A stretch of 64,000 nucleotides of DNA, from contig RXJQ01000025.1 in NCBI GenBank assembly GCA_003963115.1, positions 1 to 64,000 of the forward strand, read 5' to 3'. The stretch comes from Burkholderiales bacterium. Lineage in GTDB: Bacteria > Pseudomonadota > Gammaproteobacteria > Burkholderiales > Burkholderiaceae_C. Of this stretch, positions 23,193 to 31,780 are shown one piece after another (within the stretch, counting starts at the first letter, position 1; each line of letters opens with the position of its first letter). The notes beneath the pieces were generated by a model. That model made no database searches, had not been told where the DNA came from, and saw only the letters and a list, made by a program, of their open reading frames with translations. The position numbers were made by a program, and so were the translations under genes.

Positions 23193-24191
23193 ATGCCGAC
23201 CCAATCCGTTCAACAAGATGCCGTCGTGGCGCTGGCCCGCCAGGCCTTTGACATCGAGGCGCGCGCTTTGCTTGACCTGCGCGAGCGCCTGCAAGGCGAG
23301 GCAGGCGGCGCTTTCTCGCAGGCCATCGAAGCCATGCTGGGCTGCCAGGGCCGTGTCGTGGTGATGGGCATGGGCAAGAGCGGCCATGTGGGTCGCAAGA
23401 TCGCGGCCACATTGGCCTCCACCGGCACACCGGCCATGTTCGTGCACCCGGCCGAGGCCCATCATGGCGATCTCGGTATGGTCCAGCCGGGCGATGTCGT
23501 GCTGGCCATCTCCAACTCGGGCGAAAGCGAAGAGCTCACGGCCCTGCTGCCCGTCATCAAACGCCTGGGCGTGCGCCTGCTGGCCATGACGGGTCGTCCC
23601 ACTTCATCGCTGGCCCGGCACGCCGACGTGGTGCTGGACTGTGCCGTGGCCCAGGAGGCCTGCCCGCTGAACCTGGCGCCCACTGCGAGCACCACGGCCC
23701 AGATGGCCTTGGGCGATGCGCTGGCCGTGGTGCTGCTGGAGCTGCGCGGTTTCAAGGCGGAGGACTTCGCCCGCTCGCACCCAGGCGGCTCTTTGGGCCG
23801 CAAGCTGCTCACGCACCTGCGCGATGTGATGCGCTCGGGCGATGCCGTGCCGCGCGTCAAGCCCGATGTGCCATTTGGCGAGGTCATGCGCGAGATGAGC
23901 AGCAAAGGCCTGGGCGCCACCGCCGTGGTCGATGATGCCGGCCGCGTGCTGGGCGTGTTCACAGATGGCGACCTGCGTCGCAAGATCGAAGCCGGCGTGG
24001 ACCTGCGCACCACCACCGCCGCACAGCTGATGACCCCGGGGCCGCGCACCATCCGCGACGACGTGCTGGCCGCCGAAGCCGTGTCGCTGATGGAAGCGCA
24101 CCGCATCACGACCCTGTTGGTGGTCGATGCATCGGGTGCGCTGGTCGGCGCCGTCAACACCAACGACTTGATGCGGGCCAAGGTGATCTGA
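23193..24191 (+). CDS. kdsD: Arabinose 5-phosphate isomerase (KdsD/KpsF/GutQ family)
   Basis: KdsD converts ribulose 5-phosphate to arabinose 5-phosphate, the first step toward Kdo for lipopolysaccharide. The protein is 332 aa. The SIS domain has VVVMGMGKSGHVGRKIAATLASTG, AISNSGESEEL and NLAPTASTTAQMALGDALA. Two CBS domains follow (PFGEVMREMSSKGLGATAVVD and EAVSLMEAHRITTLLVVD). The ORF track shows a 986-aa frame because the antisense of the antiporter happens to be open; the real start is MPTQSVQQDAV. No clear ribosome site precedes it. It overlaps kdsC by one base (TGATG), starting an LPS-precursor operon. Confidence 0.95.
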   Translation: MPTQSVQQDAVVALARQAFDIEARALLDLRERLQGEAGGAFSQAIEAMLGCQGRVVVMGMGKSGHVGRKIAATLASTGTPAMFVHPAEAHHGDLGMVQPGDVVLAISNSGESEELTALLPVIKRLGVRLLAMTGRPTSSLARHADVVLDCAVAQEACPLNLAPTASTTAQMALGDALAVVLLELRGFKAEDFARSHPGGSLGRKLLTHLRDVMRSGDAVPRVKPDVPFGEVMREMSSKGLGATAVVDDAGRVLGVFTDGDLRRKIEAGVDLRTTTAAQLMTPGPRTIRDDVLAAEAVSLMEAHRITTLLVVDASGALVGAVNTNDLMRAKVI

Positions 24192-24778
24192 TGCGGACAT
24201 TGGTTTCGACACTCACGTTCTCGGCGGCCTTGCGCCACCATGCCACCGGCATCCGCGCGGCCATCTTCGATGTCGACGGTGTGCTGACCGATGGCACGCT
24301 CTACATCAGCGAAGCCGGCGAGACGCTCAAGGCCTTCCATGCGCTGGATGGCCATGGCCTGAAGCTGCTGGCCCAAGGCGGCATCAGCCCGATCATCATC
24401 ACCGGCCGTGACTCACCGGCCGTGCGTCGGCGCCTGAAAGACCTGGGCGTGACCCAGGCCGTGTTCGGCGCGCATGACAAGCTGGCCGCAGCCGAGCCCA
24501 TTCGCCAGGCGCTGGGGCTGCACTGGGACCAGATCGCCGTCATGGGCGATGATTGGCCCGACCTGCCTTTGATGGTGCGTGCCGGGCTGGCCGTGGCGCC
24601 GGCCAATGCGCATGCCGAGGTCAAGGCCATTGCCCACCACGTCAGCGCCTTGAAGGGTGGGCAAGGTGCGGCACGCGAATGCTGTGACCTGCTGCTGTGG
24701 GCCACGGGCAAGTACGATGGCCTGCTGCATGGCCACCTGCAAACGCTGGACACCACGGCAGACGGGGCCAAGCCGTGA
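24191..24778 (+). CDS. kdsC: 3-deoxy-D-manno-octulosonate 8-phosphate phosphatase
   Basis: KdsC removes the phosphate from Kdo-8-phosphate. This HAD-superfamily protein of 195 aa has the nucleophile motif FDVDGVLTDG (motif I), ITGRDS (motif II) and MGDDWPDLPLM (motif III/IV). The pattern DVDGVLTDGTLY is diagnostic for the KdsC branch. It overlaps kdsD (TGATG) and lptC (GTGA), so all three are likely translated together. Confidence 0.95.
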   Translation: MRTLVSTLTFSAALRHHATGIRAAIFDVDGVLTDGTLYISEAGETLKAFHALDGHGLKLLAQGGISPIIITGRDSPAVRRRLKDLGVTQAVFGAHDKLAAAEPIRQALGLHWDQIAVMGDDWPDLPLMVRAGLAVAPANAHAEVKAIAHHVSALKGGQGAARECCDLLLWATGKYDGLLHGHLQTLDTTADGAKP

Positions 24779-25410
24779 CGCCGCGCTGGTGGTTGTTGTT
24801 GGAGCGGGCTCAGGCCACCTTGCCCTTGCTGGCCGCAGCGGGCCTGGCGGGCTTCACCTGGTGGCTGGTGCAGTCTTCGCCCAAGGAGGGAGAGGTCAAG
24901 CCACCGGCCCTCATGGCCTCCACGCCAGACTTTGAACTGCACAAGGCCCGTGTCGCCCGCTTCAATGCACAAGGGCGCATCGAGGCCGTGCTCGATGGCG
25001 AGACCATGCGTCACTATCCCGACACCGACCGCCTGCAGATCGACCAGCTCACCTTGTCGGCGCGCGATGACAAAGGCATGGGCCTGCGGGCCACGTCCAG
25101 GCAGGGGGAGGCCGATCACAAGGCCGAGGTGGTGACGCTCAGTGGTGGTGCCCATGTGACGGCGCTGCCTGCGGCCTTGCCTGGCGAAGCGGGGGAACCG
25201 GGCAAGGGTCTGCGCGCCAGCCCCACACACTTCACGGGTGAAGGCTTGCGCATCGACACGCGCACGCGGGTGGTGACGTCCGCCGATCCGGTCTTGCTGC
25301 AACAGCAAGGCAGCCAGGTGCGCGCCCAGAGCATGCGTTATGACGACAGCACCGGCATCACGGAGCTGGGCGGCCGGGTCCGTGGTCACTACGAGGTGCC
25401 TGCGCGATGA
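24775..25410 (+). CDS. lptC: LPS export ABC transporter periplasmic protein LptC
   Basis: LptC is the bitopic component that passes LPS from LptBFG to LptA. From a GTG start overlapping the kdsC stop it is 211 aa, with one N-terminal membrane helix (LPLLAAAGLAGFTWWLVQ) and a beta-jellyroll region. The features PDFELHKARVARFNAQGRIEAVLDGETMRHYPDTD and SADPVLLQQQGSQVRAQSMRYDD are typical of the family. The next genes are usually lptA and lptB; here an SDR gene follows instead. Confidence 0.88.
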   Translation: MTPRWWLLLERAQATLPLLAAAGLAGFTWWLVQSSPKEGEVKPPALMASTPDFELHKARVARFNAQGRIEAVLDGETMRHYPDTDRLQIDQLTLSARDDKGMGLRATSRQGEADHKAEVVTLSGGAHVTALPAALPGEAGEPGKGLRASPTHFTGEGLRIDTRTRVVTSADPVLLQQQGSQVRAQSMRYDDSTGITELGGRVRGHYEVPAR

Positions 25411-26195
25411 CAGAGTCCAACGCACGACTGGTTTTCATCACCGGCGCATCCAGTGGCATTGGCCAGGCCGTGGCGGCACGCTATGTGAAAGCCGGTTGGC
25501 GTGTGGCCCTCGTGGCGCGGCGTGTGGCCGAGATGCGGCAATGGGCCATCGCGCAAGGCTGGCCGGCCGACAAGTGGTCCATCTACGAGGCCGATGTCCG
25601 CAATGAGGCTGCGGTCGCGGCCGCCGCACAAACCTGCATGCGCACGCAGGGCCTGCCCGATGTCGTGATCGCCAATGCCGGCATCAGCGTTGGGGTGGAC
25701 CTCAGCCTGGCAGAAGACCTGTCCGTGTTGCGCGACCTCATGGACACCAACGTCATCGGCCTGGCGGCGACCTTCCAGCCCTTCATCGCGCCGATGAAGG
25801 AGCGCGGCCATGGCATCCTCGTGGGCATGGCCAGCGTGGCGGCCATCCGGGGCTTGCCGGGTCACGCGGGCTACTGCGGCGCCAAGGCCGCGGTCGTGCA
25901 GATCTGCGAGGCGCTCAGGGGCGAGTTGCGCGGCCGTGGCATCCGGGTCGTGACCCTGGTGCCAGGCTATGTCGACACGCCCTTGACGCGTCCCAACACC
26001 TACCCCATGCCTTTCCTGATGAAGGCCGATGCCTTTGCGGAGAAGGCCTTCCACGCCATCGAGAAGGGTCAGCGCTGGCGCGTCATTCCCTGGCAGATGA
26101 GCCTGGTCGTGCGTGTGATGAGCTGGCTGCCGCGCTGGTTTTTCGACGCCGTTGCCGGCTCACAGCAGCACCGCAAGAAGCAACGCCGGACCTGA
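25407..26195 (+). CDS. SDR-family oxidoreductase
   Basis: Short-chain dehydrogenase of 262 aa. The NAD(P)-binding motif is TGASSGIGQAVA near the N-terminus, and NAG is present as IANAGIS. The catalytic triad residues are Ser in ASVAAIRG (about residue 140) and YCGAK (Tyr-x-x-x-Lys). PGYVDTPLT follows. Substrate unknown. It overlaps lptC by 4 bases (ATGA), so it is part of the Kdo/LPS operon, and a link to envelope sugars or lipids is a reasonable guess only. The C-terminus is basic (QQHRKKQRRT). Confidence 0.85.
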   Translation: MTESNARLVFITGASSGIGQAVAARYVKAGWRVALVARRVAEMRQWAIAQGWPADKWSIYEADVRNEAAVAAAAQTCMRTQGLPDVVIANAGISVGVDLSLAEDLSVLRDLMDTNVIGLAATFQPFIAPMKERGHGILVGMASVAAIRGLPGHAGYCGAKAAVVQICEALRGELRGRGIRVVTLVPGYVDTPLTRPNTYPMPFLMKADAFAEKAFHAIEKGQRWRVIPWQMSLVVRVMSWLPRWFFDAVAGSQQHRKKQRRT

Positions 26196-26234
26196 GCAGC
26201 GGCCGGCATGGCCGTTAAAGCCAGGACGGCTCAT

Positions 26235-26266
26235 GAAAAAAGGCGACGCCGCTGCATCGCCTTTTT
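26235..26266. terminator. Bidirectional intrinsic terminator
   Basis: AAAAAGGCGA / TCGCCTTTTT stem with a 10-bp loop sits between the convergent SDR gene and RNA-binding gene. It has a T-run in both directions, so it can serve both. Confidence 0.85.
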
Positions 26267-26313
26267 GCTTGGTGCTCAAGACAACCTGAGGTTCAGGCAG
26301 CCTTGCAGCGGGA

Positions 26314-26805
26314 TCAATAACCGCCGCCGCCGTAGCCACCGCCGTCGCCACCGCGACCGCCGCCACCGTAGCCGCCACGGCCACCGCCGCCGCCATAACC
26401 ACCGCCGCCGCCACCTTCGCGACGGCCACCACCGTAGCCGCCACCGCCGCCACCGCCGCCTTCGCGACGGCCGCCACCGAAGCCGCCACCACCACCGCCG
26501 CCGCCGCCGCCAGCGCTACCGCCGCCGTAGGGGCTGCGGAAACCAGCAGGACGCTCTTCACGAGGACGGGCCTCGTTCACGACCACGGCGCGGCCAGCCA
26601 CGGGCTGACCGTTCAGGCCGTTGATGGCGGCCTGGGCTTCGGCGTCGGAACTCATTTCGACGAAGCCAAAACCCTTGGAGCGACCGGTTTCGCGGTCCAT
26701 CATCACCTTGGCGGAGCTCACGGCACCAAATTGAGAGAAAGCGTCGTTCAGATCCTGATCGCGCACGCTGTAGGCAAGGTTGCCTACGTAAAGTTTGTTG
26801 CCCAC
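26314..26805 (-). CDS. Glycine-rich RRM RNA-binding protein
   Basis: This 163-aa protein has one N-terminal RNA recognition motif (residues 1-85) with RNP2 LYVGNL and RNP1 KGFGFVEM. The tail (about 75 residues) is almost only Gly with Tyr, Arg and Phe, and includes two copies of GGGRREGGGG. The architecture resembles plant and cyanobacterial cold-induced glycine-rich RNA-binding proteins, which act as RNA chaperones; such small RRM proteins are common in Burkholderiales. It is transcribed alone, with a 261-bp non-coding gap upstream that could hold a long leader. The tail length is prone to replication slippage. Confidence 0.9.
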   Translation of the reverse strand: MGNKLYVGNLAYSVRDQDLNDAFSQFGAVSSAKVMMDRETGRSKGFGFVEMSSDAEAQAAINGLNGQPVAGRAVVVNEARPREERPAGFRSPYGGGSAGGGGGGGGGGFGGGRREGGGGGGGGYGGGRREGGGGGGYGGGGGRGGYGGGGRGGDGGGYGGGGY

Positions 26806-27066
26806 GAGAGAGCCCCTTTCAAAGTAACCATGTGGAGCTTCAACCCATCAGGACCCATTCCAACGACGGTGCCGCTACCAGACACAGACCAAAACATTAT
26901 GGTTGATGCAGACACAGACATCCAGCTATTTCAACCCTTATTTATGCGCTGCTGTCAACCATCCGGGCGCGGTGTTGCAAGCTTTCCTCAAATTTCCCTA
27001 GGGGCTAGCCCCTATGATCAGCGGACATTCAGCGCCCGATGATGCTCTTTCATCGCCGACCCCGAG

Positions 27067-28017
27067 ATGCCCGAAAAGCCGATTTCTCCCTCTTTTGATG
27101 CCAAAAAGCCGCGTTTTGACTGGTGGCAGGCCCTGGTGAGGGTGCTTTCCAGCATCGAGGCCGTGCGCGATGGGCAGGCGATGTATGTGTTGCTGGCGGC
27201 GTTTTCCGGCGCGGGTCTGGCGCTGGCCACGGCCCAGTCGTCCATGGGGCGGGGCGAGATGAACTGGGCGATCGGGCAGGGGGCTGCGGCGTTGTTCATC
27301 GCTTTTTACGGGGCCACGGCTACGGGGCTCCTGCTCATGGACCGTGCCATGGGCCGGCCCAGCCGCGATGTGGTGCAGGCCGTGGAAGATGCCTTGGGCA
27401 TTGGTCACCGCGTGCTGGCCATCTTGCTGATGACGGGGCTGGGCGCGGCGGCGCTGGCTGGCGGCCTGCTGGGCTTGTACTGGCTCAGCGGCCTGCCCAA
27501 GATCGGGCCCTGGCTGTTCGTGCTGGTCGTACCGGTCACGGTGCTGTTGATCGGGCTGGCGCTGATGGCGGGCGCAGCGGTGGTCGCGCCCCTTACTGGG
27601 CCGATCGTCTGGGCGGGGGCATCATCATGGGAGGGCGTGCAGCTGATGTGTCGCCTGATCCGCGAGCGTCTGTTGCAAGCCGGCGTCCTGGTGGCCGGCT
27701 TGAGCCTGGCCACGGGCCTGGTCGGCGCGGCCACCAGCCTGTTCGTGATGGTGGGCGGGCGCGTCATGGCAGAAGCCTCGGTCTTCGTGCTGGGCGTGCC
27801 CGTCAACCCGGACGTGCTGATGGCGGGCCTGTTCGGCTACGGGCTGCACAACATCAATGCAACGGGCATCCCCAAGGAGGCCTATCCGTACATCTCGGCG
27901 GCCACGGTTGGCGGAGGGGTGGTGTTCGCGCTGGCCCTGGTGCTGCCGACCCTGGTCTATCTGCGCGGGGTGTGCGAGGTCTACCTGGCGCTGATGGCGG
28001 CCGATGAGCTGGAATAG
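27067..28017 (+). CDS. Multi-pass membrane protein of unknown function
   Basis: This 316-aa protein has a short charged N-terminus and perhaps seven or eight hydrophobic segments, including VLLAAFSGAGLALATA, AALFIAFYGATATGLLLM, WLFVLVVPVTVLLIGLALMAGAAVV and GVVFALALVLPTLVYLRGVCEVYLALM. A Gly-rich GLFGYGLHNINATGIPKEAYPYISAATVGGGVVF stretch lies near the end. I do not recognise the family. It is a stand-alone gene between the divergent RNA-binding gene and a convergent SDR gene. Codon usage is normal for the window, and there is only a weak ribosome site. Confidence 0.75.
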   Translation: MPEKPISPSFDAKKPRFDWWQALVRVLSSIEAVRDGQAMYVLLAAFSGAGLALATAQSSMGRGEMNWAIGQGAAALFIAFYGATATGLLLMDRAMGRPSRDVVQAVEDALGIGHRVLAILLMTGLGAAALAGGLLGLYWLSGLPKIGPWLFVLVVPVTVLLIGLALMAGAAVVAPLTGPIVWAGASSWEGVQLMCRLIRERLLQAGVLVAGLSLATGLVGAATSLFVMVGGRVMAEASVFVLGVPVNPDVLMAGLFGYGLHNINATGIPKEAYPYISAATVGGGVVFALALVLPTLVYLRGVCEVYLALMAADELE

Positions 28018-28053
28018 CCTGCTGCGGCGTGTTGCTGGCAGGTCCAGCCACGT

Positions 28054-28905
28054 TCAGAAGTGCGCGAGGTAGCCGCCGTCCACCGCCAGGGTCTGGCCGG
28101 TGACATAGCTGGCGGCGTCGCTGGCGAGGAAGACCACCGCCCCGGCGATTTCTGCCGGGCGGCCCCAGCGGCCCAGTGAGGTACGCCGCGACAACCACTG
28201 CGCCACGTCGGCATCGCTCACCATCGCTTCATTGGCCTCGGTGGCGAAATAGCCTGGCGCCACGGCGTTGACCGTGATGCCGCGCGGCCCCAGCTCGGCG
28301 GCCAGCGCCCGGGTGGCGGCATCCAGGCCGCCTTTGGCCACGGTGTAGGCCACGTCGCCGGCACGCGAGATGGGGCCGGCGATCGAGGTGATGTTGATGA
28401 TGCGAGCCTGGCCAGCTGCCGCGGAGCCACCGGCCAGCATGCCTTGCGCGGCTTCACGGGCCAGGGCCAGCGGCGCGATCAGGTTGATGTCAAACAGGCG
28501 GCGAAAGTCGTCGATCGCGAAGTCGTCCAAGGGGCGGCGGTCGCGCTGGCCCACGTTGTTGACGAGGATGTCGAGCCGGCCGCTTGCCTCTTGGACAAGG
28601 GCGAGCGCGGCTTGACGCGCGGTGTCATCGGCGATGTCGAAGGGCAGGGCGTCGACCTGGAGGGACGAGGATGTCGGCTTGGATGACGAGGCGTGGGCGA
28701 CGCCGTCTGCACGGATGCGCGCGACCGCTTCCTGCAAGGCCACGGCATCCCGGCCATTGAGCCAGACATGCGCGCCTGCCCAGGCCAGTGCCTGCGCGAT
28801 CTCGAAACCCAGGCCGCGTGCGGCGCCGGTGACCAGGGCCACGCGGCCATCGAGGCGGAAGGGATGGGTCCTTGCAGGGTGCGTCGTTGCCAGGCTGCTG
28901 CTCAT
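28054..28905 (-). CDS. SDR-family oxidoreductase (gluconate 5-dehydrogenase-like)
   Basis: From MSSSLATTHP it is 283 aa. It has the classic SDR motif TGAARGLGFEIA, then NNVG in place of NNAG. The catalytic Ser is in ITSIAGP, with YTVAKGG for Tyr/Lys. The end GRWGRPAEIAGAVVFLASDAASYVTGQTLAVDGGYLAHF is typical of the 3-oxoacyl-reductase and gluconate 5-dehydrogenase branch. NNVGQRDRRPLDDF resembles gluconate 5-dehydrogenases, but the substrate assignment is tentative. A Ser-rich insertion (HASSSKPTSSSLQ) follows the second helix. It is divergent from and almost abuts the YchJ-type gene. Confidence 0.8.
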   Translation of the reverse strand: MSSSLATTHPARTHPFRLDGRVALVTGAARGLGFEIAQALAWAGAHVWLNGRDAVALQEAVARIRADGVAHASSSKPTSSSLQVDALPFDIADDTARQAALALVQEASGRLDILVNNVGQRDRRPLDDFAIDDFRRLFDINLIAPLALAREAAQGMLAGGSAAAGQARIINITSIAGPISRAGDVAYTVAKGGLDAATRALAAELGPRGITVNAVAPGYFATEANEAMVSDADVAQWLSRRTSLGRWGRPAEIAGAVVFLASDAASYVTGQTLAVDGGYLAHF

Positions 28906-28923
28906 GCCATGATTGTGCCCCTC

Positions 28924-29340
28924 ATGAGCCAGCGCCCGCATTCTTCATCACCGTCGTCATCTGCCGAAGCCTGCCCTTGCGGCCGGCCCGCCCTATACGA
29001 GGACTGTTGCGGGCGCTACCACGATGGCCCGCTGGCTTTGCTCGCGCCCGATCCCGAGTCACTGATGCGCTCGCGTTACAGCGCCTTCGTCAAGGACTTG
29101 CGCCCCTATCTGCTGGCAACCTGGCATGCTTCGGCACGGCCCGACGCCATCGAGGCGCCCGAACCGGGCTTGAGCTGGCTGGGCCTGGACGTCAAGCGTG
29201 CGCGCATGCTGGCCGAAGACCGTGGCCTGGTCGAGTTCGTGGCGCGCAGCAAGCTGGGCGGCCGGGCGCATCGGCTGCACGAGGTCAGCGAGTTCGTGCG
29301 CGAGGGTGGCCGCTGGTTTTACCTGAGGGCGCAGGATTGA
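28924..29340 (+). CDS. YchJ-family (UPF0225) SEC-C motif protein
   Basis: This 138-aa protein has the YchJ layout: a Cys-rich N-terminal motif CPCGRPALYEDCCGRYHDG (zinc-binding SEC-C type). MRSRYSAFV, LLATWHAS and VEFVARSKLGGRAHRLHEVSEFVREGGRWFYL follow. The C-terminal part is an NTF2-like fold in solved relatives. The role is unknown. An in-frame ATG at 28909 would add five residues; neither start has a clear ribosome site. Confidence 0.85.
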   Translation: MSQRPHSSSPSSSAEACPCGRPALYEDCCGRYHDGPLALLAPDPESLMRSRYSAFVKDLRPYLLATWHASARPDAIEAPEPGLSWLGLDVKRARMLAEDRGLVEFVARSKLGGRAHRLHEVSEFVREGGRWFYLRAQD

Positions 29341-29492
29341 CCTGAGGCAAATGGTTCACAGCTGGGCTGGCCTGGGGCCCCCTCAGGCGAGGGGTTCCAG
29401 CAGGGGCAAAGGGGCTTCCCCGGGCGACAAAACCCGTTGCACGCCCTATCGTTGCGTCTGCGCCCACTCGTGTAACGCTTGACGTCCAAACC

Positions 29493-30515
29493 ATGTCGCT
29501 TGACCTCGCACACCTCAACCCTGTCCAGATCATGATGGGGATCCTGGGGGGCTCCGCCGTCGTGTTCACCGCCCTGGAGGGGCTGCTCATCGGCAAGCGC
29601 GCCGGTGGCGAGCCCTATGACTGGCGTGCCTTCTGGACCACGGTGCGCATCAACCTGCTGCGCGTGGTGGCCGAGTCCATCCCCATGGGTGTGGTGTTGG
29701 GCGTGGCGCTCCCCTTTGGCGCCTGGATGTACGAGCACCGCCTCTGGACCGTGCCCATGAACACCTGGTGGGGCTGGGTGGCGATGTTCTTCTGCACCGA
29801 GTTCTTCTATTACTGGCTGCACCGGGCGGGCCACCGCATCCGCTGGTACTGGGCCTCTCATGCCATCCATCACACCGGCAACCAGTACAACCTGGCGGCG
29901 GCCTTTCGGCAGTCGGTCACCGGCAAGATCTCGGGTGGCTTCGTGTTTTTCGCCCCTCAGTGTCTGCTGGGCTTTTCGCCGGATGCGGTGTTGATCTCCT
30001 ACGGTGTCAACCTCGTCTACCAGTTCTGGATCCACACCGACCTGATCCACAAGATCCCCTTCATCGAAGGCATCCTGAACACACCCTCGGCGCACCGGGT
30101 GCACCACGCCGCCAATGTCGAGTACCTCGATTGCAACTACGGCGGCACCATCATGCTGTTCGATCACCTTTTTGGGACCTATGTGCCTGAGAAAGAGGGC
30201 GTGCCGATTCGCTACGGCCTGGTGAAGTCGATGACGACCTACAGCGCCATCAAGGTGTGCTTCTTCGAATGGGCCAACATCCTGCGCGACGTGTTGCGCG
30301 CGCGCAGCCTGAAGGATGCGCTGGGCTATGCCTTCGGGCCACCGGGCTGGGCGCCTGAAGGCAGGGGCTTGACCACCGATGCCCTGCGCCGGCAGATGCA
30401 GGCGGCCACGGGCTCGCCCACTGGCGCGCCGACCGACGAGATGCTGGACCGCATGGCAGCCAGTGTGGCGGCCGCGCCTGATCTCAACAACCGGTCGCCC
30501 GCTCCAGTGCGCTGA
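29493..30515 (+). CDS. Sterol desaturase / fatty acid hydroxylase superfamily membrane protein
   Basis: A second membrane hydroxylase-like protein, 340 aa. The histidine boxes are HRAGH (about residue 110), HAIHH (about 126) and HRVHH (about 204). Hydrophobic segments include [29 protein letters not shown] and [17 protein letters not shown]. The final 100 residues are soluble and end in a low-complexity Ala/Pro/Thr tail. Like the one at 12.4 kb it ends its histidine region with the phrase DHLFGTYV. The two are otherwise dissimilar, so they probably act on different substrates. Its 3' end overlaps the convergent YkgJ-type gene. Confidence 0.85.
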   Translation: MSLDLAHLNPVQIMMGILGGSAVVFTALEGLLIGKRAGGEPYDWRAFWTTVRINLLRVVAESIPMGVVLGVALPFGAWMYEHRLWTVPMNTWWGWVAMFFCTEFFYYWLHRAGHRIRWYWASHAIHHTGNQYNLAAAFRQSVTGKISGGFVFFAPQCLLGFSPDAVLISYGVNLVYQFWIHTDLIHKIPFIEGILNTPSAHRVHHAANVEYLDCNYGGTIMLFDHLFGTYVPEKEGVPIRYGLVKSMTTYSAIKVCFFEWANILRDVLRARSLKDALGYAFGPPGWAPEGRGLTTDALRRQMQAATGSPTGAPTDEMLDRMAASVAAAPDLNNRSPAPVR

Positions 30516-30738
30516 GCCAGTGCATGGCCTGCGTGCGTGATTGGCCGCACATTTCCTCGCTGGGTTGAAGCGAGCCGCACACGGCGGGGCGCTCAGGCTG
30601 GCCGAACAGGCGGCAGCGCAAATCGTCATCCAGATGCGGGCAGGGCACGCCGGCGGGTTTGCCGTGAGGCAGACCAGGCATGGGAGATGAGATGGACGGG
30701 GCGGTGCAACAGGCCGCGCAGCCAGATCGGCAGTTCAT
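30484..30738 (-). CDS. YkgJ-family cysteine-cluster protein
   Basis: This small 84-aa protein has six or more cysteines: CRSGCAACC at the N-terminus, CPHL and CRLF, then [11 protein letters not shown]. This matches the YkgJ (UPF0153) zinc- or iron-chelating family. AGGAG lies 5 bases before the ATG. It overlaps the 3' end of the convergent hydroxylase gene by 32 bases. The role in the cell is not known. Confidence 0.85.
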   Translation of the reverse strand: MNCRSGCAACCTAPSISSPMPGLPHGKPAGVPCPHLDDDLRCRLFGQPERPAVCGSLQPSEEMCGQSRTQAMHWLSALERATGC

Positions 30739-30870
30739 GAGGCTCCTGCGAAGGGAGACTCTATTGTCGTGGACGCCGAGGAGGATATGGTTCGTGTACT
30801 GATGCGCGCCGTCGCCACCTTGGAAGGAGAAGCCCTGTTTTAGTTTTTGAGGTGACGACAGCGATCTACC

Positions 30871-31548
30871 TCAGTGTAGACCGAGGGGGTCGCAATGGGC
30901 CATCCCTAGTTTCATGGGGCGAAGCGGCCGTGAAATCCGGACGACAGTGCCCACGGCCAGCAGACCCAGGCCCGAGAGCAGCCAGGTGGCGGGCTCGGGC
31001 ACGGCGGTCAGGGTGCCGACCACGATGCCCGGCTCACGGAAGGCCATGGCGCTGTTGACAACCTTCAACTGACCTTGCCCATCGACCTGGAGGTGCGCCC
31101 AGCCAAAGCTGGTCCAGGCATGGTTGGCCCAAGAGAAGCCGGGGTCGGAGCCACTGCGGGTGCCGACGCCAAGGTAGAAGTCCTGCCCGACTTGGACCGG
31201 CGTGTTTTGCAGGGTGTAGAGCGAGACGAAGTTGCTCTGCGAGGTGATGGTCAGGGCGTCGCCCGGCTTGACCAGGAAGAGCTCCGAGCCTTCGTCGGCG
31301 TTGTAGCTCAGAAAGGTCAGGGCGCCCTTGGCCGCATCGTAGTTCACGATGGAGCCCGTGTAGTCTCCCTGCACAGTTTGATCCACCGCGATGTAGGTGT
31401 TGGCTTCGGGGTAGCCACTGATGCTCTCCGGCAGGACGGCCCAGTGCCCGGACTCGACGGTGGCATGGGCCATGGCGGCCAGACTGCTCAGGCAGACGGC
31501 CAGGATGGTCGAACGAAAACGGCCCACGGCCTTGTGGGTGATGTGCAT
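30871..31548 (-). CDS. PEP-CTERM sorting-domain protein (unrelated body)
   Basis: This 225-aa secreted protein starts at MHITHKAVGR, where GGGAG sits upstream. The signal peptide is STILAVCLSSLAAMAHA. The sorting tail is VPEPATWLLSGLGLLAVGTVV followed by RISRPLRP. The tail then runs a further 15 residues (MKLGMAHCDPLGLH), unusual because PEP-CTERM proteins normally stop a few residues after the basic cluster. The body lacks the three motifs of the 3.7/4.8/50.2 kb family, so this is a separate type. Function unknown; exosortase processing is inferred from the tail. Confidence 0.8.
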   Translation of the reverse strand: MHITHKAVGRFRSTILAVCLSSLAAMAHATVESGHWAVLPESISGYPEANTYIAVDQTVQGDYTGSIVNYDAAKGALTFLSYNADEGSELFLVKPGDALTITSQSNFVSLYTLQNTPVQVGQDFYLGVGTRSGSDPGFSWANHAWTSFGWAHLQVDGQGQLKVVNSAMAFREPGIVVGTLTAVPEPATWLLSGLGLLAVGTVVRISRPLRPMKLGMAHCDPLGLH

Positions 31549-31780
31549 GTGGTCACTCCCGATGGTTGAATAGTTGAAGGCGTATCGTGCCGTGCCGGCT
31601 CCTTTTTGACCAGAGGCTTTATACGGGTATCCCGCAGCAGGGGGCGCTGGGTGCACTTGGGCTGCATGACGCGGATCACCGGAAGGCCCACAGATCAGAC
31701 GTGTTTCAGTACAATGGAAGGTTGCTCAAAAATGCAGCAATCTGGTAGCAGCTGTATGAGTAGTCTGATAGGCGCAGCCC

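Noticed and set aside
26320-26520. Repeated short GC-rich units that look CRISPR-like at first
   Set aside because: They encode the Gly-rich tail of the RRM protein in frame; no unique spacers are present.
27123-28007. 294-aa plus-strand ORF in a second frame of the membrane protein gene
   Set aside because: Its Gly/Arg/Ala-rich content without hydrophobic segments is a frame shadow; the 316-aa frame has membrane helices and normal codon use.
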